NCBI GenBank assembly: GCA_030428695.1
Contig: JAUIEM010000370.1
Location: 1-10,139 of the forward strand
Reading direction: 5' to 3'
Length of the DNA stretch: 10,139 nucleotides
DNA from: a bacterium
Lineage (GTDB): Bacteria; Planctomycetota; J058; JAJDCP01
Position 1 is the stretch's first letter, and every line of letters begins with the position of its first letter. Positions 1-6,876 of this stretch are shown here, piece after piece. The notes under the pieces were generated by a model. That model was given only the letters and a program-made list of their open reading frames with translations. It did no database searches and was not told where the DNA came from. A program made the translations under genes and the position numbers.

Positions 1-9
1 AGACAGCCC

Positions 10-36
10 GGCGGGGGGAGCAGCCGGGGCTCCGCC
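10..36 (+). other. GC-rich imperfect hairpin at left edge
   Basis: GGCG (10-13) can pair with CGCC (33-36) and GAGC (18-21) with GCTC (29-32), leaving a four-base bulge (14-17) and a seven-base loop. It lies just before the AT-richer segment ahead of the first cheW. It could be the end of an upstream transcription unit, but no T-run follows and the GC-rich background makes chance pairing likely. Only the pairing itself is seen; any role is a guess. Confidence 0.2.
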
Positions 37-43
37 AATTGTG

Positions 44-62
44 ATTGAAACCAGTATTCAAT
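44..62. promoter_or_regulatory. Perfect 6-bp-arm inverted repeat, candidate operator
   Basis: ATTGAA (44-49) and TTCAAT (57-62) are perfect inverted copies separated by seven bases, a 19-bp dyad. It overlaps the candidate -35 element and lies before the first gene of the operon. The size and symmetry suit a dimeric regulator's binding site, but which regulator is unknown and no second copy was noticed. Confidence 0.3.
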
Positions 63-73
63 GGGGTTACCGT
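45..73 (+). promoter_or_regulatory. Possible sigma70-like promoter ahead of the che operon
   Basis: TTGAAA at 45-50 matches a -35 element in five of six bases. Seventeen bases downstream, TACCGT at 68-73 keeps the three most conserved -10 positions (TA...T). The segment 38-80 is clearly AT-richer than the rest of the window, as expected of a promoter and not of coding DNA here. If real, transcription would begin near 80, so translation would have to start at GTG 98 or later and not at ATG 74. Promoter consensus in this unknown organism may differ, so this is tentative. Confidence 0.3.
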
Positions 74-658
74 ATGGTACCGACGGGTGGTGCGCCCGTG
101 TGGGCCGGAGGGTGCGTCACGAGATCTGCGGCGACCAGCGAGCCATTGCGGGCAGAGGATGGGGCGGTGTTGCTGTTCTCCCTCGACGACCGGCGCTACG
201 CGCTGCCCGCCGAGCGCGTCGTGCGCGTCGTGCGCGTCGTGGCGATCGCCCCCCTCCCCCACGCGCCGGTGATCGTGCTCGGCGCGATCGACCTCGCCGG
301 GACGGTCGTCCCGGCGATCGACCTGCGCCGACGCCTTGCGCATCCTCCCCAGGCTCTCCGGCTGTCCGACCAGCTGATCATCGCGTCGACGCGCACGCGC
401 ACCGTCGCCTTGCTCGTCGATGCGGCCGACGACGTGGTCGATGCGCCGTCCGCGGCGCGGACGTCCGCCGCGGAGATCGCGCCGGGGCTCGAGCTCTTCG
501 CTGGCGCGCTCAAGCTCCCGGACGGGCTGGTGCTCATCCACGACCTCGACCGCCTGCTCGACCTCGAAGAGGAAGCCGCCCTCGACCGCGCGCTGCGCGA
601 CGCGCCGTCCGCGGGCCGGCCCACGCGCTCGGGGAGGCCCGATGTACACGGACGATGA
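74..658 (+). CDS. cheW: CheW-type adaptor protein 1 (WspB-like)
   Basis: CheW-fold cytoplasmic adaptor expected to couple the MCP to CheA. With the ATG at 74 the product has 194 residues. The CheW domain begins near residue 31 (VLLFSLDDRRYALPAERVV), has the strand pair ending VVPAIDLRRRL, and ends with LPDGLVLIHDLDRLL, as in the WspB-like first adaptor of these operons. The usual N-x-R-G motif reads D-L-A-G (residues 73-76), so the conserved arginine is missing. An in-frame triple 9-bp repeat encodes RVVRVVRVV. The start is uncertain: the frame is open from GTG 41, ATG 74 has GGGG at 63-66, and GTG 98 has GGGTGG at 85-90. The AT-rich segment before 80 argues against GTG 41. The 3' end overlaps cheR by 17 bp. 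The family is clear; the start is not. Confidence 0.88.
   Translation: MVPTGGAPVWAGGCVTRSAATSEPLRAEDGAVLLFSLDDRRYALPAERVVRVVRVVAIAPLPHAPVIVLGAIDLAGTVVPAIDLRRRLAHPPQALRLSDQLIIASTRTRTVALLVDAADDVVDAPSAARTSAAEIAPGLELFAGALKLPDGLVLIHDLDRLLDLEEEAALDRALRDAPSAGRPTRSGRPDVHGR
215..241 (+). repeat. Three exact in-frame copies of a 9-bp unit in cheW1
   Basis: CGCGTCGTG occurs three times back to back (215-223, 224-232, 233-241), encoding Arg-Val-Val three times in the early beta strand of the CheW domain. Because the unit is a multiple of three, copy-number change would keep the frame. Family members normally have a V-rich segment here, so part of this is ordinary sequence made with identical codons. Confidence 0.85.
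631..637 (+). promoter_or_regulatory. Shine-Dalgarno of cheR inside the end of cheW1
   Basis: GGGGAGG lies four bases ahead of ATG 642. It is the strongest Shine-Dalgarno match near the cheR start and lies within the cheW1 coding sequence. It supports 642 over the weaker in-frame ATG at 666 and suggests translational coupling. Confidence 0.65.
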
Positions 659-2057
659 GCCGCTCATGAGCTGCCTGTACGGCGGGATCGCGTCGCGGCT
701 GGGCCTCGAGCTGGAAGAAGAGAGCTGGCCGGACCTGTCGCGCCGCCTCGACGCCGCGCGGGTCGAGCTCGGTCTGCCCTCGCTCCACGCCCTCGCCCAG
801 AGGCTGACGACGCTGTCGGCTCCGCAACTCGCCACCCTTGCCTCACACCTGACGATCGGTGAGACCTACTTTTTCCGCTATCCCCGGAGCTACGCGCGCC
901 TCGAGCACGAGATCCTGCCGGCGCTCGCCGTGCGCCGCGACCGCCCGCTGCGGCTGTGGAGCGCGGGGTGCAGCTCGGGGGAAGAGGCCTACTCGCTCGC
1001 GATGGTCTGCATGCGGGTGCTGCCGCCTGAGCGGTACTCGATCCTGGCGACCGACGTCAACCAGGTCTACCTGGACAAAGCCGCCCGGGGGATCTACAGA
1101 CCCTGGTCGTTCCGTGGAACGTCGGATGAAGTGCGCGAACGGTTCTTCACTCCCGTCGCAGAGAATCGGCACAAGATCGCTGACCGGGTCCGGGCGACGG
1201 TCCAGCTCGTCCCGGTCAACCTGGTGTCCAGTGAGTTTCCGTCGGAAACCAACGGCACGGCGGACGTCGACGTGATCTTCTGCAGAAACGTCCTGATGTA
1301 CCTGACCCGCGCCCACCAGGAACAGGTCGTCGCCGCCTTTCATCGCTGCCTGAGCGACGGGGGCTGCCTGTTCGTTGCCGCGGCCGAGGCCGGCCACGCG
1401 CTGTACTCCGACTACGTCATCAACCAGCGGGACGGGGTGACGATCTACCACAAGGGCTTCGTGCCCCCGGCATCGCCTGGGGACGCGAGCCTCTCCCCCC
1501 GGGTCCTCACGCCAGCCGCGTCGCCGTTGCCCCTTCGCGCCTCCTCACCCGTGGCACGCGGCACGCTGCGGCGGAAGCCGCCGGTGCACGCCCCCGAGAC
1601 CTCCGACCATGCGGGGTCGGCCTCGCCCTCCCCGGTTCCTCCCACGCGCGTCTCCGATCCCGACGAGCCCCGCGTCCAGCTCGAACTGGCACGGAAGCGG
1701 GCCGACGAAGGCCAGCTCGAGGAAGCGCTGCGCTTGTGCGAGGCAGCGATCGAGGGGAACCGCACCAACCCCGAGGCCCATTTCCTGTGCGCGCGGGTGC
1801 ACCAGGAGCTCGGCCAGGTCGAGCGCGCGATCGACGCCCTGCGCCGCGTTCTCTACCTCGACCGGCGCTGTGTCGTCAGCCATCACGCGCTGGCCACGCT
1901 CTACCAGCGTGCCGGGAGGCGGGGCGCTGCCAAGCGTCACGGGCGGGTCGCCCGGCGGGTGCTGGCTTCCAGGCCGCCGGACGAGCTCCCGGCGCGCGCG
2001 GGCGGGCTGTCCTGCGGCCAGCTGCTCGAATCGCTGCACCCGGGCGTGGCGACCTGA
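642..2057 (+). CDS. cheR: CheR methyltransferase with C-terminal TPR domain (WspC-like)
   Basis: S-adenosylmethionine-dependent glutamate methyltransferase (471 residues) that should methylate the MCP encoded two genes downstream. An N-terminal helical part (about 1-70) leads into TIGETYFFR (71-79), the CheR entry motif. Then come the SAM-binding segment LWSAGCSSGEEAYS (105-118), an ATDVN...L..A..GIY segment, and DVIFCRNVLMYL (210-221). A Pro/Ser/Ala-rich linker (about 273-343) joins the enzyme to at least two TPR units (about 345-430), a protein-interaction module. The tail ends GGLSCGQLLESL, resembling the closing segment of other CheR-TPR proteins. The frame is open further upstream, but ATG 642 has a good Shine-Dalgarno. 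Flagellar CheR proteins lack the TPR part; its presence and the two flanking cheW genes point to a Wsp-like system. No C-terminal NWETF-type tether is seen on the MCP, so the TPRs may help docking (inference). Confidence 0.97.
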   Translation: MYTDDEPLMSCLYGGIASRLGLELEEESWPDLSRRLDAARVELGLPSLHALAQRLTTLSAPQLATLASHLTIGETYFFRYPRSYARLEHEILPALAVRRDRPLRLWSAGCSSGEEAYSLAMVCMRVLPPERYSILATDVNQVYLDKAARGIYRPWSFRGTSDEVRERFFTPVAENRHKIADRVRATVQLVPVNLVSSEFPSETNGTADVDVIFCRNVLMYLTRAHQEQVVAAFHRCLSDGGCLFVAAAEAGHALYSDYVINQRDGVTIYHKGFVPPASPGDASLSPRVLTPAASPLPLRASSPVARGTLRRKPPVHAPETSDHAGSASPSPVPPTRVSDPDEPRVQLELARKRADEGQLEEALRLCEAAIEGNRTNPEAHFLCARVHQELGQVERAIDALRRVLYLDRRCVVSHHALATLYQRAGRRGAAKRHGRVARRVLASRPPDELPARAGGLSCGQLLESLHPGVAT

Positions 2058-2058
2058 G

Positions 2059-2664
2059 GTGGCGGACAGGGACGACACCATCCGCCTCCGTGTGGCGGAG
2101 CTGAGGGCGAGCATGGACGGCCCGTCCCGCGACCCCGCGACCGTCCGACGTGTCCTCGCAGAGCGCGCGCGGGCGCTGGCGGAGCCGCACACCGCCGATG
2201 CGCGCGCAGAGCGCATCGAGCTGCTCGGATTCGAGCTCGCGAGCGAGTCTTTCGCCGTGGAGTCGTGTCACGTCCGCGAGGTCCGCGGGCTGCGCTCCCT
2301 GACCAGCCTCCCGTGCACGCCGCCGTTCATCGCCGGCATCACCCCTCACCACGGTCGCATCCTGGCCATCATCGACCTGCGCCGCGTCTTCAGCCTGCCC
2401 GACGTAGGCCTGACCGAGTTGAACCGGGTGGTCGTCCTCGGCGACGGGAGCGACGAGCTCGGGCTGCTCGCCGACAGCGTCAGCGGAGTGTCCGCGCCCT
2501 CGGCTACGCTCGACACCGAGCTGCCGACGCTGCGGGGGATCCACCGGCGCTTCTTCCTCGGCGTGACGTCCGACCTGGTCGCCGTGCTCGACGGCGCGCG
2601 CCTGCTCGATGATCCCGCCCTGAAAGTCCATGCCAACCGTCCGCACACCGGCCCACGCCGCTGA
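2059..2664 (+). CDS. cheW: CheW-type adaptor protein 2 (WspD-like)
   Basis: Second CheW-domain adaptor (201 residues from GTG 2059). A charged helical N-terminal extension (to about residue 50, with VRRVLAERARALA) precedes the CheW domain, which starts at IELLGFELASESFAVESCHVREV. The domain continues with IIDLRRVFSLP, a strand LGLLADSVSGV, and ends LVAVLDGARLLDD; this extended layout is typical of the WspD-like second adaptor. Where most CheWs have N-x-R-G, this protein has P-H-H-G (residues 96-99), so the conserved arginine is His98. GTG 2059 begins one base after the cheR stop, and codons from there look coding. ATG 2113, with GAGG at 2103-2106 six bases upstream, is a strong alternative that removes 18 residues. 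Two CheWs in one operon suggest mixed adaptors in one array, or separate roles for receptor and kinase binding (inference). Confidence 0.92.
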   Translation: MADRDDTIRLRVAELRASMDGPSRDPATVRRVLAERARALAEPHTADARAERIELLGFELASESFAVESCHVREVRGLRSLTSLPCTPPFIAGITPHHGRILAIIDLRRVFSLPDVGLTELNRVVVLGDGSDELGLLADSVSGVSAPSATLDTELPTLRGIHRRFFLGVTSDLVAVLDGARLLDDPALKVHANRPHTGPRR

Positions 2665-2670
2665 GAGGGG
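2663..2670 (+). promoter_or_regulatory. Shine-Dalgarno of the MCP gene overlapping the cheW2 stop
   Basis: GAGAGGGG shares bases with the TGA stop of cheW2 (2662-2664) and lies four bases before ATG 2675. It favours 2675 over the in-frame ATG at 2630, which lies inside cheW2 and would place 15 extra residues before the first membrane segment. Confidence 0.6.
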
Positions 2671-2674
2671 ATTC

Positions 2675-4561
2675 ATGTCCGTCACGATCGGAGCCCGGCT
2701 CACCATCTCCTTCGCCATTCCCATCGCCGTCTTCGGCCTCAGCGTCGCATCGACGATCTACGAGCAGGACGCCCAGCGGGAGAGCCACTCGTGGGTCACC
2801 CACACCTACAGGGTGCTGCACCAGATCGAGCGCGTCGAGGGTGAGCTGCTCGACGCGGAGACCGGCCAGCGCGGCTTCCTCTTGACCGGTAAGGAAGCCT
2901 ACCTCGAACCATTCCTGCGGGGCAGGCAGGCGGTCCATCGGGCCCTCGACAGCCTGCGGGTGCTGACCGCGGACAACCCTGTCCAACAACACCGCCTGCG
3001 CGCTGCCGCGTCGCTGGTCGCGGTCAAGCTCGCAGAGCTCGAGGAGACGGTGCGCCTGCGCCGGGACGAGGGCCTCGACTCCGCCCTCGTCGTCGTTCTC
3101 TCCGACCGGGGTGCCCGCGCGATGGAGGAGTTCCGCACGCTGCTCGCGTCGGTGCGCGGGGAGGAGGAGGCCCTGCTCGCCTCGCGTCAGGCCAGTCTCG
3201 AGGCCGAAGAGGCGGCGCTGGCGGGGGTCCTGCTCGGCGGCTCGGTGCTCTCCGTCCTGGCGCTCATCGGCGCGGGCCTGTGGCTGCGCAAGACGCTCGT
3301 TACCCCCATCGTTTCGCTGACCGCGGCCGCGAAGGGCGTGGCCGACGGCCAGCTCGAGACGGATCGCCTCACGCCGCGCGCCGACGAGATCGGCGTCCTG
3401 CAGGGTGCCTTTCAGTCGATGATCGCTGCCCTGCGCGCGCTGGACGAGGACGCCCAGCTGCTCAGCCGTGCGGCGGTCGCGGGCCAGCTCGCGACACGAG
3501 CCGACGGCACCCGCCACAAGGGCGCCTTCCGGGCGATCATCGATGGCTTCAACGCGACCCTGGACGCGGTCACCATCCCGCTCAACGTCACGGCCGAGGT
3601 CATCCGCCGGGTCGCGAACGACGAGATCCCCGGTCCGATCACGGCGGGCTTCCAGGGTGAGTTCGAACGGCTGCGCAGCCACGTGAACACGATGGTCCAC
3701 AACCTGCGGAAGATCAATGGCGAGCTGCGCCACGGCTTCGACGTCCTCGCCACCTCCTCCGCAGAGATCCTCTCGACCATCGCCCAGGTCTCGACCGGCG
3801 CGACCGAGACAGCGTCGGCGGTGAGCGAGACCTCGGCGACGACCGAAGAAGTCAAGCAGACCGCGCGCCTCTCCCATCAGAAGGCGCGGGTCGTCGAGCA
3901 GTCCGCCAAGCGCACGCTCGACGTCACCGAGGCCGGGCGCAAGGCCGTCGCCGACACGGTCGGCGGAATGGTGGGGATCCGCGAACAGATGGACCAGATC
4001 GGACGAAGCGTGATGCGCCTCTCCGACCAGGGTCAGGCGATCGGGGAGATCATCGCGACCGTCAATGATCTCGCCGAGCAGAGCAACCTGCTCGCGGTCA
4101 ACGCGGCGATCGAGGCGACCCGCGCCGGTGAGTTCGGCAAGAGCTTCGCAGTCGTGGCCCGAGAGGTCAAGAGCCTGGCGCAACAGTCAAGGGAGGCGAC
4201 GACCCAGGTCCGCAGGATTCTGATGGAGGTGCAGAAAGCGACCTCTGCGGCCGTGACAGCGACCGAGCAGGGCGCGAGGACCGTCGACGTGGGTGTCGAG
4301 CAGGCCCGCGGCGCGGGCGAAGCGATCGATGCGCTGGCGAAGAGCGTCGACGAGTCCGCGCGCACCGCCGTGCAGATCGCGGCCTCGAGCCAGCAACAAC
4401 TCGTCGGCATGGACCAGATCGCGGCGGCGATCAAGAACATCCGCGAGGCGACATCGCAGAACGTGCACGGCTCACGACAGCTGCAGGAAGCGGTGGAGAA
4501 GCTGACCCGCCTCGGGACACGCCTGAAGGAGACCGTCGAGCGGCAGCGGCTGGTCGACTGA
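2675..4561 (+). CDS. Methyl-accepting chemotaxis protein with CHASE3 sensor and HAMP
   Basis: Transmembrane chemoreceptor of 628 residues that senses a signal at the cell envelope and controls CheA. Membrane segment 1 spans about residues 9-28. A periplasmic CHASE3-type domain follows (about 35-175), marked by DAETGQRGFLLTG (60-72) and a following YLEPF. Membrane segment 2 spans about 182-204, then HAMP (about 203-257). A second HAMP-like linker lies at about 258-345 (GAFRAIIDGFNATLDAV, then a GxFERL segment). The coiled-coil signalling domain runs from about 345 to the end, with the hairpin tip near 460-495 (AEQSNLLAVNAAIEATRAGE). Possible methylation positions are E391/E392 (SATTEEVKQTA) and Q573-Q575 (ASSQQQLVG). 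The tip differs from the commonest sequence at Thr482 and Ser490. The end, VERQRLVD, has no NWETF-type CheR/CheB tether. The ligand cannot be read from sequence. The gene lies 10 bp after cheW2, unlike the Wsp order in which the receptor gene comes first. Confidence 0.97.
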   Translation: MSVTIGARLTISFAIPIAVFGLSVASTIYEQDAQRESHSWVTHTYRVLHQIERVEGELLDAETGQRGFLLTGKEAYLEPFLRGRQAVHRALDSLRVLTADNPVQQHRLRAAASLVAVKLAELEETVRLRRDEGLDSALVVVLSDRGARAMEEFRTLLASVRGEEEALLASRQASLEAEEAALAGVLLGGSVLSVLALIGAGLWLRKTLVTPIVSLTAAAKGVADGQLETDRLTPRADEIGVLQGAFQSMIAALRALDEDAQLLSRAAVAGQLATRADGTRHKGAFRAIIDGFNATLDAVTIPLNVTAEVIRRVANDEIPGPITAGFQGEFERLRSHVNTMVHNLRKINGELRHGFDVLATSSAEILSTIAQVSTGATETASAVSETSATTEEVKQTARLSHQKARVVEQSAKRTLDVTEAGRKAVADTVGGMVGIREQMDQIGRSVMRLSDQGQAIGEIIATVNDLAEQSNLLAVNAAIEATRAGEFGKSFAVVAREVKSLAQQSREATTQVRRILMEVQKATSAAVTATEQGARTVDVGVEQARGAGEAIDALAKSVDESARTAVQIAASSQQQLVGMDQIAAAIKNIREATSQNVHGSRQLQEAVEKLTRLGTRLKETVERQRLVD

Positions 4562-4584
4562 GCGCGCACGATTCGGAGACGGCG

Positions 4585-6858
4585 ATGAACGACAAGAGGC
4601 GCGCCCTTCTCGCCAGGCTACGCGCGATGTTTCGCGTCGAAGCGGCCGAGCACCTCACCTCGTTGGGCAATGAGCTCGTCTCCTACGAGCAGGCGGCGTC
4701 CGAGGAGCGGGCGGCCATCCTCGAGCGCGCATTCCGCCATGCGCACTCCCTCAAGGGCGCCGCCCGTACGGTAGGCTTGCAGAGCGCGGAGAGCCTGTGC
4801 GTCGCGCTCGAGAACGTCTTCGCGATCCTCAAGGAGCGTCCGGTCGCGGTGTCGACCGAGGCCTTCGACACCCTCCACCGGGCCCGGGAGACGCTGGCGT
4901 CGCTGTGCGCGGATCCGGATGCGGAGGTTCCGACAGAGCTCGCCGACAGGCGGAAACGATCTGTCGCGGCGCTGCAGGTCGTCGCACGATCGCTCGCGGC
5001 GGACGCGACGGAGGCCGCCCCCGCCACGCCGAGCCCGCGCCCCGCCTCCGGCAGACGTCCGCGGGAAGAGAGCACCACCGGTACCGCGCGGGGAGGGGCC
5101 ACACACCGGCTGGCGATCGCGGTCGCGGCGGACACCGTGCGGGTAGCGAGCGTGCGACTCCAGGAGGTTCTCACCGCGGCCGAGGAGCTCATCGGCCCCA
5201 AACTCGCCGCGCGGTCCCACGCCGATCAGCTCCGCGCGCTGGCGCGGGAGCTCGCGGCCTGGAACCGCGAGCGGGAGCGTGAGCTCCTCGCGGAGCAACG
5301 CCGGACGCGCGAGGCTGCGCTCCGCGGCTCCCGGGTGCCGGTGCTGGTCGCCTCCAGGCGCCTCGAGAGCGCCCTGATCGGCCTCGCGGCAGCGACCCGG
5401 CAACACGCTGTCGCGCTGGCGTCGATCGCCGACGAGCTCCTTGCCCAGGGTCGGCAGCTTCTGCTGCTGCCCTGCTCGGCGCTGGTCGGCACCATCCCGA
5501 GTCTGGCCCGCGACCTCGCGCGGGCACAGGGCAAGCAGGTCGAGCTGCGGGTCAGCGGGGAGGACGTCGAGATCGACCGCCGCATCATCGACGAGCTCAA
5601 AGACCCCCTGGTCCACCTGCTCAACAACTGCATCGACCACGGGGTCGAGCCCCCCGCACTCCGGGCGAAGGCCGGCAAGCCCGCTACCGCCTTGCTTCAG
5701 CTCGACATCGATACGGTCGAAGGGAACCGGGTCGAGCTCACGCTGCGTGATGACGGCCCGGGCGTCGACACCGAGAAGGTCCGCGCGGCCGCGGTCCGCC
5801 ATGGGCTGCTCACGGAAGCCGAGGCCGACGAGGCCGAGCCGGCCGTCATCGATGCGCTGGTCTTCCATTCGGGGCTGACGACGACGGCGGACGTGACCCG
5901 GCTGTCCGGACGAGGTCTGGGCCTGGCGATCGTCGAAGAGCGCGTCCAGCGCCTGGGCGGAAGCGTCGAGCTGGCGTCGACCCGCGGCGAGGGCACCACC
6001 TTCCGGCTGCGGGTTCCCTCGACCCTCTCGACCTTCCGGGGGGTGATCGTCGAGACCGCGGGCAGCCGCTTCGTCCTCCCGACCACCAAGATTCAGCGGG
6101 TGTTGCAGATCGGGCGCGACACGATCAAGTCCGTCGGCAACCGCGCGACCGTCTCGATCGGCGGGCAGGCCCTGGCGGTGGTGGCGCTGCGGGATGTGCT
6201 CGAGCTCACGAGGCCCGGACGACCCGGAACGGAGAAGGTGACGCTGGTCGTCATCCGCTCCGGGTCAGGGAAGCCCGCGATCGGCCTCGTCGTCGACGCC
6301 GTCGAAGATGAGCGCGAGCTGGTAGCCCGGAGCCTGGGGCCCCAGCTCCTCCGCGTCGAGAACATCGCGGGGGCGGCGATCGTCGACAGCCAGGACGTCC
6401 TCCTCCCCATCCTGCGCGCCGAGGACCTCGTCCGCGGCGCGGCGCGCGCCGGGTACGCCCTCCCAGGCGATGCCGCAGAGGGGCTGGGAGAGCGGGCTCC
6501 GCACCTGCTCATCGCCGAAGACTCGATCACATCGCGTACACTGCTACAAACCATCCTGGAACGGGCGGGGTACGAGGTCACGACCGCGGTCGACGGGGTG
6601 GATGCCCTGACCAAGCTGCACGGCGCGGCGTTCGACGCGCTGGTCACGGATGTCGACATGCCCCGCATGAACGGCTTCGAGCTGACGCGCAGGGTACGCC
6701 TCGACGAGGCTCTCCGGACGTTGCCGGTAGTGCTGGTGACTGCCCTGGAGTCGAGGAAGGATCGCGCGTACGGTCTTGAGGTCGGCGCCAGCGCCTACGT
6801 CGTCAAGAGCAGCTTCGACCAGGACGACTTGCTGGACACCCTTCGAAGCCTTGTATGA
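4585..6858 (+). CDS. cheA: Hybrid chemotaxis kinase CheA with C-terminal receiver (WspE-like)
   Basis: Histidine kinase at the centre of the array (757 residues). The N-terminal HPt domain carries phospho-accepting His54 in AHSLKGAAR. An Ala/Pro/Arg-rich linker (about 125-172) replaces the CheY-binding P2 domain of enteric CheA. Long helices (about 175-300) form the dimerisation part. The ATPase domain has the N box LLNNCIDHG (345-353), G1 DDGPG (389-393) and G2 GRGLGLAIV (442-450), with an acidic EAEADEAE insert before G2. A CheW-like P5 domain spans about 482-623. The receiver (about 639-757) has the acidic pair Glu645/Asp646, phospho-acceptor Asp689, Thr719 and Lys741, so it looks active. 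GGAG at 4575-4578 supports ATG 4585. The fused receiver may serve as phosphate sink or output, as proposed for other CheA-REC proteins. It lies 23 bp after the MCP gene and 18 bp before cheB. Confidence 0.98.
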   Translation: MNDKRRALLARLRAMFRVEAAEHLTSLGNELVSYEQAASEERAAILERAFRHAHSLKGAARTVGLQSAESLCVALENVFAILKERPVAVSTEAFDTLHRARETLASLCADPDAEVPTELADRRKRSVAALQVVARSLAADATEAAPATPSPRPASGRRPREESTTGTARGGATHRLAIAVAADTVRVASVRLQEVLTAAEELIGPKLAARSHADQLRALARELAAWNRERERELLAEQRRTREAALRGSRVPVLVASRRLESALIGLAAATRQHAVALASIADELLAQGRQLLLLPCSALVGTIPSLARDLARAQGKQVELRVSGEDVEIDRRIIDELKDPLVHLLNNCIDHGVEPPALRAKAGKPATALLQLDIDTVEGNRVELTLRDDGPGVDTEKVRAAAVRHGLLTEAEADEAEPAVIDALVFHSGLTTTADVTRLSGRGLGLAIVEERVQRLGGSVELASTRGEGTTFRLRVPSTLSTFRGVIVETAGSRFVLPTTKIQRVLQIGRDTIKSVGNRATVSIGGQALAVVALRDVLELTRPGRPGTEKVTLVVIRSGSGKPAIGLVVDAVEDERELVARSLGPQLLRVENIAGAAIVDSQDVLLPILRAEDLVRGAARAGYALPGDAAEGLGERAPHLLIAEDSITSRTLLQTILERAGYEVTTAVDGVDALTKLHGAAFDALVTDVDMPRMNGFELTRRVRLDEALRTLPVVLVTALESRKDRAYGLEVGASAYVVKSSFDQDDLLDTLRSLV

Positions 6859-6876
6859 GGCGAAGCGGGAACGCCT

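Noticed and set aside
75..93. Possible sigma54 promoter (TGGTAC...TGC)
   Set aside because: The GG and GC elements are about 14 bases apart and not the required 10.
2504..4183. Long open frame on the minus strand opposite the MCP gene (about 559 codons)
   Set aside because: High GC at third positions keeps antisense frames open. The product is a low-complexity Arg/Asp/Gly-rich sequence with no motif, while the plus strand encodes a clear MCP.
4550..4561. C-terminal CheR/CheB docking pentapeptide on the MCP
   Set aside because: The protein ends VERQRLVD, with no aromatic pentapeptide of the NWETF type.
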